DNA of 64,000 bases, from assembly GCA_050178015.1 (NCBI GenBank), contig JBFXGM010000005.1:1-64000 (forward strand), written 5' to 3'. Shown here in pieces: positions 1 through 8,052 of this stretch. The notes under the pieces were generated by a model. That model was not told where the DNA came from. It saw only the letters and a list, made by a program, of their open reading frames with translations, and searched no databases. Made by a program: the position numbers and the translations under genes. This stretch comes from Gaoshiqia sp050178015. GTDB taxonomy: Bacteria > Bacteroidota > Bacteroidia > Bacteroidales > Prolixibacteraceae. The stretch's first letter is position 1. Each line of letters begins with the position of its first letter.

Positions 1-669
1 AGTCGTCCCGATTTCTCCGAAGGAGTTGAATGTTCATCACCGCCAGTTGCACTGGCGGTAAGCGGTAGATTTTCTCCGGAACTCTGGTGGAGTTCTAGGT
101 TTTCTGAGTTAGTTCCACCCGCTTCGGGGTTGAGGAGAGTGGTTGGTTGTCGTATTCCCCCAATTGGATTGGGGGTGATGAATGGTTGGATCACTTCGTG
201 ATCGGGGGGCTTCGAATGAGCTTGTCTTTTCTAGTCGTCCCGATTACTCCAAAGGAGTTGAATGTTCATCACCGCCAGTTGCACTGGCGGTAAGCGGTAG
301 ATTTTCTCCGGAACTCTGGAGGAGTTCAATGTTTTCTGAGTTAGTTCAACCCGCTTCGGGGTTGGGGGAGTGGTGGTTGGTTGTCGTATTCCCCCAGTTG
401 GATTGGGGGTGATGAATAGTTGGATCACTTCGTGATCGGGGGGCTTCGAATGAGCTTGTCTTTTCTAGTTGTCTTGATTACTCCGAAGGAGTTGAATGTT
501 CATCACCGCCAGTTGCACTTGCGGTAAGCGGTAGATTTTCTCCGGAACTCTGGAGGAGTTCAAGGTTTTCTGAGTTAGTTCAACCCGCTTCGGGGTTGAG
601 GAGAGTGGTTGGTTGTCGTATTCTCCCAATTGGATTGGGGGTGATGAATGGTTGGATCACTTCGTGATC
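1..669. repeat. Three tandem copies of a ~233-bp unit made of small hairpins
   Basis: Three head-to-tail copies start at 1, 233 and 467, giving periods of 232 and 234 bp. The third ends near 669 and the first may begin before the window. Each unit is a string of short inverted repeats. In copy 2 these are ACTCC/GGAGT (246-258), CCGCCAGT/ACTGGCGG (272-290), GAACTC/GAGTTC (311-327), CAACCC/GGGTTG (347-364), CCCCCA/TGGGGG (391-409) and GATCAC/GTGATC (423-437). Loops are often three or four bases (TTC, TGC, AAA). Differences between copies fall in both loops and arms. Open frames through the unit have no protein-like character, so I read this as non-coding. The origin is unknown. Confidence 0.85.
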
Positions 670-770
670 AATACCGAATCCGTTCTGGTTTCATCTCTCC
701 AAAATTTGCGCTACCTGCGTCTCGTATTACCGTGGCCGTTTCGTAAACCTTCCGTATAGGTTCCGTAAAC

Positions 771-940
771 TTTCCGTATAGCCTCCGTATAGGAGTGAAA
801 ACTAAAATGTCATCGATTATCTCTATGGCGGACGGGAACTCCCGCTGCGCGCGGTTGCTGGCATTTTTCTACTGTGAAAGCCATAATCAACTTGTTTAGT
901 AGAATTTGCCTGCAATCGGTAAAGTATCCGAAACATTTCC
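771..940 (+). repeat. Direct repeat, left copy (flanks the toxin-antitoxin pair)
   Basis: These 170 bp align without gaps to 1805-1974, exactly 1034 bp downstream, at roughly 85 percent identity by eye. The shared block begins with repeats of the word CCGTATAG and ends with AAACATTTCC. The HigB/HigA-like pair lies between the copies. The region 670-1068 otherwise shows no gene. Confidence 0.8.
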
Positions 941-1068
941 CCGCTCGCGCCGGTTTGTAACCGGTGTGCCATTAGGCAGAATGGAATTTTATCTTTTCAA
1001 GATAAGGCATGAATTGAATTTGCACCAGCGGGGAAAATCGGCATTTGAGCAAAATCCAGTTAAAATAT

Positions 1069-1099
1069 TTTGAATGAGTTATCTTTTGAGGTAACTTTG
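1069..1099 (+). promoter_or_regulatory. Bacteroidota-type promoter of the toxin-antitoxin operon
   Basis: TTTG at 1069-1072, a 19-bp spacer, then TAACTTTG at 1092-1099 match the primary sigma-factor promoter of Bacteroidota (-33 TTTG, -7 TAnnTTTG). The first ATG is at 1101 and a second at 1104. Transcription normally starts a few bases after the -7 box, so the mRNA would have almost no leader. Confidence 0.7.
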
Positions 1100-1100
1100 C

Positions 1101-1448
1101 ATGATGCCAAGAAAGATAATTTTTCATGGGGAACATTTTATTGATTTTTACAAAGAGCTGGATGCTAATGTAAAATCAAAGATTCAGTATGTTTTTGAGT
1201 TGGTTAAGCAGGTGGAAAGAGTTCCGTTGAAATTTTTATCTCCAATGACGGGATACGATGGATTGTTTGAAATTAGGGTTGAGTACCAATCGAACATTTA
1301 TCGGATATTCTGTTGTTTTGATGAAGGGAAATTAGTGGTTTTGTTCAATGGATTTCAGAAAAAGACTCAAAGGACACCGAAAAATGAAATTGAAAAGGCA
1401 ATGAGATTAAAACAAGAATATTTTGAACTAAAAAAGAAAAAGTCATGA
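1101..1448 (+). CDS. HigB/RelE-type toxin (Gp49-like family)
   Basis: This 115-residue protein resembles the toxin of type II HigBA modules, mRNA interferases that usually cut translated mRNA on the ribosome. The compact basic fold is typical: a helical N-terminal half, then strands around LFEIRVEY and YRIFCCF, then FNGFQKKTQRTPKNEIEKA and a basic helical tail. The length fits the family. The toxin comes first and overlaps the antitoxin gene by four bases (ATGA at 1445-1448), the usual higB-higA order. ATG 1101 or 1104 could be the start; the -7 box ends only one base upstream, so translation may be leaderless. The RNase activity is inferred from the family. Confidence 0.82.
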   Translation: MMPRKIIFHGEHFIDFYKELDANVKSKIQYVFELVKQVERVPLKFLSPMTGYDGLFEIRVEYQSNIYRIFCCFDEGKLVVLFNGFQKKTQRTPKNEIEKAMRLKQEYFELKKKKS

Positions 1449-1744
1449 TTGATTATTCAGAGATTAGGGATTTTGACGAATTGATTGAGCGGGAACATGG
1501 CAAAATTGGTTCAGAAAGTCGCAATATTTACGAAGAGAGAGCCCAAATGTTTATTGTAAGCGAAATGCTTAAAGAAGCAAGGAAAGAAGCGAATTTAACA
1601 CAAGAGCAACTCGCCGAGCGTGCAGGGACTAAAAAAAGTTATATTTCTAAACTTGAAAATGCCAAAGGCAATGTTCAATTATCTACGCTGATCCGGATTT
1701 TTGAAAAAGGATTAAATAGAAAAATTGGATTGACCTTTCTGTAA
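1445..1744 (+). CDS. HigA-type antitoxin, XRE-family helix-turn-helix protein
   Basis: This 99-residue protein has an XRE helix-turn-helix at about residues 38-92, including LTQEQLAERAGTKKSYISKLE, the classic sequence of a Cro/C1-type DNA-binding domain. The N-terminal 35 residues are acidic and probably bind the toxin. It starts inside the last codons of the toxin gene (ATGA overlap), so the two are translationally coupled. By analogy it neutralises the toxin and represses the promoter at 1069-1099. No terminator is obvious after it; the next 60 bases lead into the second direct-repeat copy. Confidence 0.85.
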   Translation: MIDYSEIRDFDELIEREHGKIGSESRNIYEERAQMFIVSEMLKEARKEANLTQEQLAERAGTKKSYISKLENAKGNVQLSTLIRIFEKGLNRKIGLTFL

Positions 1745-1804
1745 ATACAATTACGAAGGAGCCGCCTCATCTGCATCCCATTTTCCCGGCGCTGTTCCGT
1801 ATAG

Positions 1805-1974
1805 GCTCCGTATAGCTCCCGTATAGAAGTGAAAATTAAAATGTCATCGATTATCTCTATGGTTGCTGGTAGCTCCCGCTGGGCGCGGTTGCCGGCATTT
1901 CTTCCGGGTGAAAGCCATAATCAACATGTTTGATAGAATTTGTCTGCAATCGGTAACGTATCTGAAACATTTCC
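1805..1974 (+). repeat. Direct repeat, right copy
   Basis: Gap-free partner of 771-940. Differences cluster in two short blocks while the rest is nearly identical. The remaining sequence between 1745 and 2084 shows no gene; a 76-codon minus-strand frame over it looks accidental. Confidence 0.8.
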
Positions 1975-2084
1975 AGGTTCGTCATATCGCGTTTGGAAAA
2001 TACGGGGTAGCATGCTGAATTCCCGGTGAAGCTGCACGTGGTGTGTGCCCGAAGGAACAGGTTTGCGTTGCCTGTCCGAAAGAT

Positions 2085-2121
2085 CAAAAAAAAGCGACTG
2101 CCTTTGCGGGACAGTCGCTTT
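2085..2121 (-). terminator. Rho-independent terminator of the first SusCD operon
   Basis: AAAGCGACTG (2091-2100) pairs with CAGTCGCTTT (2112-2121). Read on the minus strand, the hairpin is followed by a T run opposite the A tract at 2086-2093. It lies just after the stop of the lipoprotein gene. Confidence 0.85.
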
Positions 2122-2141
2122 CGATGTGATATCTCTACTTT

Positions 2142-2951
2142 TTATTCCCTTGTCAAGGAAAATGGATAGGTAGTAGTATAATCTATACCAGGAATTGAAA
2201 TGGTAAAAATCATATTATAGTTTCCTTCACAAGAGTTAAATGTTCCTGTACCCTCGTAGTGTATTGGCCCATAGCCCCATGCATCAGATGAAAGAATTTG
2301 ATTTGCAACAGTCACATTAAAAGTGGCTGGATCAATAACCATTTTCAGAGGTCCTTGATCTTCAACTAATCCTTCGCCACCGGTCACTTCTAGTCCAGAA
2401 ACATATACAATGTATGGGTCAGTTTCATCGATAGCAATCGAAATCTTACCTCCGCCTGTTGCATACCAGTCACTAGTGACTGCGTATGAACCGTAAGCAA
2501 GGCCTGGGTCATATTCACAAGGAAGTTTGATCTGGATACTAGCGAGAGAACGTGTTGAAAGTCCTTGGGAGGTTGTAATTACATAGATGTAAAAAGATGT
2601 TCCAAGACTTACATCACTTTCAGAAATACCCAATGCAGCTAACATTTCCGGAGCAGTTATATTAAAGCTGGCCGGGAACGATTGAATTTTATCCATGATG
2701 CCGGTTTTCCCTTCATATACGACTTGAATCTCTGCATCATCAACAACATCCCCTTCCATTAAATCAACAGTGAAGGTTACAAAACTACTTTCTTCCAGAT
2801 CAGAGAAGACAGGAGATTCGGGTGTTAGCTCTGAAATAACAGGTACAACGGCTATTCCCCGCGAACCCACCAAGTTTTCGTTCGTGTCTTCGCACCCCCC
2901 AAAAAGTAGAGTAAGTGCGAAGAAGAATGCTAATATATTTATCTGTTTCAT
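2142..2951 (-). CDS. SusCD-associated surface lipoprotein, unknown family
   Basis: This 269-residue protein begins with a signal peptide ending in a lipobox (LLFGGC, Cys20), followed by acidic/Asn residues (EDTNEN) as in Bacteroidota lipoproteins exported to the cell surface. The rest is beta-rich. It follows SusD by 28 bp and is the last gene before a terminator, the usual place of a SusE/SusF-like accessory binding protein. I do not recognise a named domain. A role in capturing the SusCD substrate is inferred from position only. Confidence 0.75.
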   Translation of the reverse strand: MKQINILAFFFALTLLFGGCEDTNENLVGSRGIAVVPVISELTPESPVFSDLEESSFVTFTVDLMEGDVVDDAEIQVVYEGKTGIMDKIQSFPASFNITAPEMLAALGISESDVSLGTSFYIYVITTSQGLSTRSLASIQIKLPCEYDPGLAYGSYAVTSDWYATGGGKISIAIDETDPYIVYVSGLEVTGGEGLVEDQGPLKMVIDPATFNVTVANQILSSDAWGYGPIHYEGTGTFNSCEGNYNMIFTISIPGIDYTTTYPFSLTRE

Positions 2952-2979
2952 AGTTGTTTTTTTTAAAAATGAAAATTAA

Positions 2980-4440
2980 CTAGCGTGTACCTCCGGCCCA
3001 CCATACGTTTTCAGAATAAACATAGTTGCCGTCACCGTAAGCAGCTCTCACATTTTCGTTTGTGGTTACATCCTCAGAGCCATACGTGAATCGCAAGGGG
3101 AATTTATTCTGAGCATTGAGGGGATTGCTTAGCTGAATGAAATTATTACCCATAGCTTTTAATCTCCGGATATCATTGTATGCTTCGATTGCTTCTTCTT
3201 CGAAGAAAGCCAGGTATTTTTGGATCATAATTTCCTGTATAGCTGCAGTTTGGCTGGATAATCTTGGAAGTACCTCATCTTCATAATATGTTTCTGCCTC
3301 TTCAGCTGATACTCCGATGTTTACTTTTCCAAGAGCGGCAACGATAGCATTTTTTAATGAAGTTTTGGCATTGTCGAGATCATTTTTCCGTGCGTATGCT
3401 TCTGCTTTTAAGAATTCTACCTCATGATAGCTCATTAAATACGTTGGTGCAGTTAGTGAGCTTATTCCAGAGATACCGTAAAGACCTTGTACTTGTTCAG
3501 GTGTACCATTGGGAGCAAAGAGCAGGTCGCCACCGGAAGAGTAAGGTGCAAAGAAGATCGCATCTCTTGGATCGTTTCGTTCTGTCAATTTATTATGAAG
3601 GCTGGTACTTGCTCCAAAATAATCCCTGTCATCGAAAAACATCTGGAACGGACTTTTGGTTGTCGTTCCGTTGTACGTGAACTGGCTTTGTTCGGATGCA
3701 GCTTCAAATGAATTGTTGGCATAACTAATTACAGCATCGTAGTCTGGAGATTTATGAGATAATCTCATCGTGTACCTGGCCTTCAATCCGTTCGCAAATT
3801 TGATCCATTTGTCTATGCTGGCCGCGTTGCCACCATAGATGAAATCCTGTTTTCCAAGAAGAGGAAAGGTGGTTTCTTTGGCCAAATTTGTTGTTGCGTT
3901 ATCCAACAAGGTGAAGATTTCATTGTAGATATCTTCTTGTTTATCCAGTTTAGGAGTAAAAATAACACCAGGTTGCAAGGCTTCTGTCCAAGGGACATCA
4001 CCCATTACATCAGTCAGGATAGCCAGATTGTAAGCCGTTAGAATCTGAGCGATACCAAGGGTATGGTAATTACCTTCCTCGGAACCACCTTCAGAACACT
4101 TCCCAACAATTGTTTTCAGGTTTAACAGATTCTGGTAGATTGAATTCCATGAATTGTTGTAAGTTGTACTACTGGTTGGTTCATTAGTCCTGATTTCAGC
4201 ATTGTACATTTGGCCATAAACACCGACATTGTGTTCTACATAACATGATGCGTAGAATGCCAAGTCGCTGCTAGTCACGCTAAAAGCTGTGCTCGTCATT
4301 ACATCGGTTATTATTAAGTTCGAGGCGACATCTGTTGGGTCGTTGACATTCTTGTTGATATCATCCATGGTATCTTCCGAACAAGAATAGACAAGAACGG
4401 CACAGCATAGGATTACTAATTTATAGATATATTTTTTCAT
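2980..4440 (-). CDS. SusD/RagB-family nutrient-binding lipoprotein
   Basis: This SusD-like protein of 486 residues is the lid lipoprotein that sits over the SusC channel and binds the nutrient. I start it at ATG 4440, which gives a proper signal peptide with lipobox VYSC (Cys20); an in-frame ATG four codons upstream is less likely. Helical repeats of the SusD fold fill the middle. Near the C-terminus, AIQEIMIQKYLAFFEE is typical of the SusD-like_2 group. It lies just after SusC and before the accessory lipoprotein, in one operon. No glycosidase or peptidase is adjacent, so the substrate cannot be guessed. Confidence 0.9.
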   Translation of the reverse strand: MKKYIYKLVILCCAVLVYSCSEDTMDDINKNVNDPTDVASNLIITDVMTSTAFSVTSSDLAFYASCYVEHNVGVYGQMYNAEIRTNEPTSSTTYNNSWNSIYQNLLNLKTIVGKCSEGGSEEGNYHTLGIAQILTAYNLAILTDVMGDVPWTEALQPGVIFTPKLDKQEDIYNEIFTLLDNATTNLAKETTFPLLGKQDFIYGGNAASIDKWIKFANGLKARYTMRLSHKSPDYDAVISYANNSFEAASEQSQFTYNGTTTKSPFQMFFDDRDYFGASTSLHNKLTERNDPRDAIFFAPYSSGGDLLFAPNGTPEQVQGLYGISGISSLTAPTYLMSYHEVEFLKAEAYARKNDLDNAKTSLKNAIVAALGKVNIGVSAEEAETYYEDEVLPRLSSQTAAIQEIMIQKYLAFFEEEAIEAYNDIRRLKAMGNNFIQLSNPLNAQNKFPLRFTYGSEDVTTNENVRAAYGDGNYVYSENVWWAGGTR

Positions 4441-4458
4441 AACTTCTGCCATTTTTTA

Positions 4459-7400
4459 TTAGAATTTCACTTCCAGTCCAAATCCGTAGCTAGTAGCTTG
4501 CGGTAATGTAAACCGTTCAAAACCACCAGCAATGTTGTTATTTCCTTGAGAGCTTTCTGGATCAAAGTTGTCCAATTCAGTCCACAATAAGATATTCCGG
4601 GCGAATGCATTAATGGAAACATCCACTTTTGGAATTGTATTTTTTGGTAAGAAATATTTCAACGACAATTCCCGTAGTTTTACAAACGAGTTTCCGTGGA
4701 TATAATGTTCATCAATGTTTCCAAGTACATCAGAGAACAGGGTTTGATAAGCTAAGGCATCGCCGGCTCCGCCCCGGACTATATCGTTCGGTGTTCCGTC
4801 TGCTTTGTATCCTTGGTAGATGAAGGTTGATTCACGATCTTCAGTTCTTTCTGACATCCCGTAAAGGTCCAAAAGGCCATTGGAGCCGGAATACATGTGG
4901 CCACCATTTTTCCATTCAAAAACAGCGCTCAGGGAGATGTTTTTATAGCTGAAAGTTGATGATCCTCCAAGGATGAAGTCAGGTGAAACGGCGCCTAATA
5001 CTCCAGGTTCACCCGACATTGGCATACCATAGTCAGCTGCATTCGGATCTTCATTTACCAATATCTGACCCTTTTCATTTTTTGCGAATTGAGCACCGTA
5101 AATTACAGGGTAGGTGTCACCAATTCCGGCACGGACCTGCGGGGTTACAAAACCTCCCAGGAAGATACTTTCTACACCAGGAGCAAGTTCATCAACCACG
5201 TTATCAATTTTTGAATAGTTCACATTGATGTCCCACGTGAAATTCTTGGTTGATATTGGCGTTAAGTACAACATTACTTCGTGTCCATTGGTGTGAACCC
5301 TTCCGCCGTTCATCATTAAGCTAGCGGCTCCCGTCGAACCGGCCAATGGAACCTGGAAGATTTGATCTTCAACATTTTGTCTTGAGTAGGTGTAATCAAT
5401 CCCAAAACGGTTGTTGAACATTTTAAGATTTACACCGATTTCATACGACTTAGTGTTCTGAGGTTTTAGAGCGGGATCATATAATACATTGTTCGGAATA
5501 TAACTGTTTACACCGCCAACTGGATATGAAATAGGTTCCCCTGTCCAGAAGCCTCCGCCATAAGCTGGTTTGGTATAATAGTTCTCCAAATAAGTACCGG
5601 CTTGTCCAACCTCGGCATAAGAACCTCTGATTTTAGCAAAATTAAGCCAGTCTATTTCTTTTATGAAGTCCAATTCAGAGGCTACGAAACCAAGTGAAAC
5701 GGATGGATAAAAGAACGAGCGATTGTCTCTGGGCATCGACGAAGCGATGTCATTTCTTCCTGTTGCATTCAAAAATAACATATCCTTCCAGGATAATGAC
5801 AGACTGGAAAAGAAACCTACCGTCCTGTTTTGGTATTGAGCTTCGGTAGCAGTTACCGTATTCGCATTGGCAATGTGATTCCAACCACCAAAGTTGAATT
5901 CTTGTCCATATTCATCGTAAGTTTTCTGACGGTTGTGATCCAACTCATTACCGACAATTACGTTTAATTGGAAGTCGTCATCAATTTTCCAGTCATAGTT
6001 GGCTGTTAATAACGAGTTGTAAGTCATATCGGTAATTCCGTAGTTGTTTATTTCCCCACTTCCTCCTTTGCGTCCATATCCGAAAATGTCTTGAAAATGA
6101 GTGGTGTAAGAGTCAACGCCAAGTTGATATTTTACCGTCAGGTTCATGTCTTCCGTAAATGTGGCTTTGTATTCTACATAGCCATTTCCAAAGAAACGAT
6201 TTGTTTCTTCATTAAATGTATTGTTCTTTTCGATCCAATACGGGTTGTCAAAGGTAAGGCCCCTGTAGTATATTTGAGTGTAAGGATCGCCTGGGACATG
6301 ATACGGAATTCCCTTGAGGTTATAACTTGAAGGGGCAGCCAGAACACCAGCCAATGCGCCATCGTTGGCGCCGGTTAATTTGTCAATAACAGTCTTGGCG
6401 TAGTTTGCATTGAAGCCAACAGAAAAATTATTGTTGAGTTTTCGTTCTGCTGTGGCTTTGGCATTCCAGCGTTCCATGCCGGTATTTAAAGCAATACCTG
6501 TTTGATCGGTATATCCCAATCCCAAGGAGAAATTACCGTTGTCGTCAGCTTGGCTTACATTTGCCGATGAAGTTGACGTAACACCTGTCTGGTAATAGTC
6601 ATCCCAGTTATTATAAACTTGTGGTGTAACCCATGGGTCCAGTCCAGCTTGTTCAAGTTGGGGTACACGGTACATACCTTGATGACCGTTGGCATTTCCA
6701 CCATAAGTTGGATTATTTGGCAGATCAGTGATTTTAGGCCCCCAAGACATCGAACTGTTTGGGCTGAAAGATCCAGAGTAACCCTGTGCCCAAGTCGTCT
6801 GATAATCGGGTGTGCGGGAAACTTTTTCAAAACTAGTTGTCTGATTGATTGTCACAACCGGAACACCTTTTGCTCCTCCTTTTCCACTTTTTGTGGTAAT
6901 AATAACAACACCATTCGATGCCCTTAACCCGTACAAGGCAGCAGCAGCTTGTCCTTTCAACACGTTAATGCTTTCGATATCATTTGGGTTAATATCGAGA
7001 GCCCTGTTTGAGATGTCAGCCCCTGTAACCCCGTCACCCGTACTATAAGAAGCTGTGCTGGCTACCGGCATGCCATCGATTACGTACAGCGGAGTATTAT
7101 TTCCTGTGAAAGAACGAGAACCCCGGATAATGATTTGCGAAGATGCACCGGGCATACCACTCGACACTTTAATGTCGATACCGGCAACTTTTCCCTGAAG
7201 CGCCTTGGCAAGATCTGGAGAGCCAGTTTTCATCAATTCTTCCGAGTCAACGTCTTGCACTGCATATCCAAGGGCTTTTGCATCTCTTCGGATACCCATT
7301 GCCGTCACGACAACTTCGTTGATGCCCACAACATCTGGCTCCATAACCACATTGATGGTATTACCGGAAATGGCAACCTCTTGTGATTGCATACCCACAA

Positions 7401-7623
7401 AAGAGAAGACCAATGTTTTAGCATCTGTTGGAACTTTAATAATATAGTTCCCGTCGATATCAGTGATGGTACCCAATGTGGTACCCTTGACTGAAACAGA
7501 AACACCAGGCAAAGTACTTCCGTCGTCGGCAGAAGTAACCGTACCTGTAATTTCCCTGGTTTGGGCCAGAACGGCCTGCAAACCAATGGCGAAAATTGCA
7601 AGTAGCAATACGACTTTTTTCAT
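4459..7623 (-). CDS. SusC/RagA-family TonB-dependent outer-membrane transporter
   Basis: A 1054-residue SusC-type TonB-dependent receptor. Order of parts: signal peptide (cleavage likely after VLAQ), CarboxypepD_reg-like beta domain (about 23-95), the SusC word GINEVVVTAMGI, a plug with PLYVIDGMPV and ALYGLRASNGVVIITTKSG, then a 22-strand barrel ending in Phe. I start at ATG 7623 because it gives a clean signal peptide and matches the start of the paralogue at 12812; an upstream in-frame ATG at 7650 is not needed. It moves its substrate across the outer membrane with SusD (2980-4440), using TonB-transmitted energy. The first ~110 residues nearly match the second SusC. Confidence 0.92.
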   Translation of the reverse strand: MKKVVLLLAIFAIGLQAVLAQTREITGTVTSADDGSTLPGVSVSVKGTTLGTITDIDGNYIIKVPTDAKTLVFSFVGMQSQEVAISGNTINVVMEPDVVGINEVVVTAMGIRRDAKALGYAVQDVDSEELMKTGSPDLAKALQGKVAGIDIKVSSGMPGASSQIIIRGSRSFTGNNTPLYVIDGMPVASTASYSTGDGVTGADISNRALDINPNDIESINVLKGQAAAALYGLRASNGVVIITTKSGKGGAKGVPVVTINQTTSFEKVSRTPDYQTTWAQGYSGSFSPNSSMSWGPKITDLPNNPTYGGNANGHQGMYRVPQLEQAGLDPWVTPQVYNNWDDYYQTGVTSTSSANVSQADDNGNFSLGLGYTDQTGIALNTGMERWNAKATAERKLNNNFSVGFNANYAKTVIDKLTGANDGALAGVLAAPSSYNLKGIPYHVPGDPYTQIYYRGLTFDNPYWIEKNNTFNEETNRFFGNGYVEYKATFTEDMNLTVKYQLGVDSYTTHFQDIFGYGRKGGSGEINNYGITDMTYNSLLTANYDWKIDDDFQLNVIVGNELDHNRQKTYDEYGQEFNFGGWNHIANANTVTATEAQYQNRTVGFFSSLSLSWKDMLFLNATGRNDIASSMPRDNRSFFYPSVSLGFVASELDFIKEIDWLNFAKIRGSYAEVGQAGTYLENYYTKPAYGGGFWTGEPISYPVGGVNSYIPNNVLYDPALKPQNTKSYEIGVNLKMFNNRFGIDYTYSRQNVEDQIFQVPLAGSTGAASLMMNGGRVHTNGHEVMLYLTPISTKNFTWDINVNYSKIDNVVDELAPGVESIFLGGFVTPQVRAGIGDTYPVIYGAQFAKNEKGQILVNEDPNAADYGMPMSGEPGVLGAVSPDFILGGSSTFSYKNISLSAVFEWKNGGHMYSGSNGLLDLYGMSERTEDRESTFIYQGYKADGTPNDIVRGGAGDALAYQTLFSDVLGNIDEHYIHGNSFVKLRELSLKYFLPKNTIPKVDVSINAFARNILLWTELDNFDPESSQGNNNIAGGFERFTLPQATSYGFGLEVKF

Positions 7624-7804
7624 AGAAGATAATTTTAAATTAAACAGCATTTTTAGATATACTTAATAAGGACAGTAAAAGCCAAACTACACGGCATTCC
7701 AACCTGGGGACATGCCGGTTCCATGTTGTTGTTCTTGTATGTTCTTTCTCCTTCAAGAGATTTTATAAATTTTTAACTTTTGTGTTTAAAAATCTTAATA
7801 AGTA

Positions 7805-7812
7805 CAAAAATA
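7805..7812 (-). promoter_or_regulatory. Probable -7 box of the first SusC operon
   Basis: On the minus strand this reads TATTTTTG, fitting TAnnTTTG, about 180 bp before the SusC start. No good -33 TTTG lies at the standard distance, so the call is moderate. The leader 7624-7800 contains no ORF. Confidence 0.45.
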
Positions 7813-7931
7813 AGAAGTTTGTTGAATTATAAAAGTGATTTGCCAACACTCTTGTGAATATTTGAAACTAAACTTATGTTGGTCAGCAGGGTAGAGGGGG
7901 TTTTTGCAATCGGCAATAACAACAGGTGAAG

Positions 7932-7967
7932 CATAAAAAAAGAGCGCCCAACGACGCTCTTTTTATG
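7932..7967 (-). terminator. Terminator after the second SusCD operon
   Basis: A-rich/AGAGCG pairs with CGCTCT/T-rich around a short loop (7935-7964), with A and T tracts on either side so it can work on both strands. It lies between the SusD stop at 8053 and the promoter of the next SusC operon. Confidence 0.85.
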
Positions 7968-8052
7968 TGAAAGCCAGGGGAAAGGCTAAACTGAAAAGTT
8001 CTATTCTTTGAAATTGAAGGAGAAAGAATACCGTTTCCCCAGGCTTAAGTTT

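Noticed and set aside
182..428. Short ORFs on both strands in the repeat array
   Set aside because: They simply follow the repeated hairpins, have no start context and look unlike proteins.
1..669. CRISPR array
   Set aside because: The units are ~233 bp, repeated almost in full, with no 20-40-bp repeat alternating with unique spacers and no cas genes.
1857..2087. Minus-strand 76-codon ORF after the antitoxin gene
   Set aside because: It lies over the direct repeat; the other copy (771-940) does not keep the frame.
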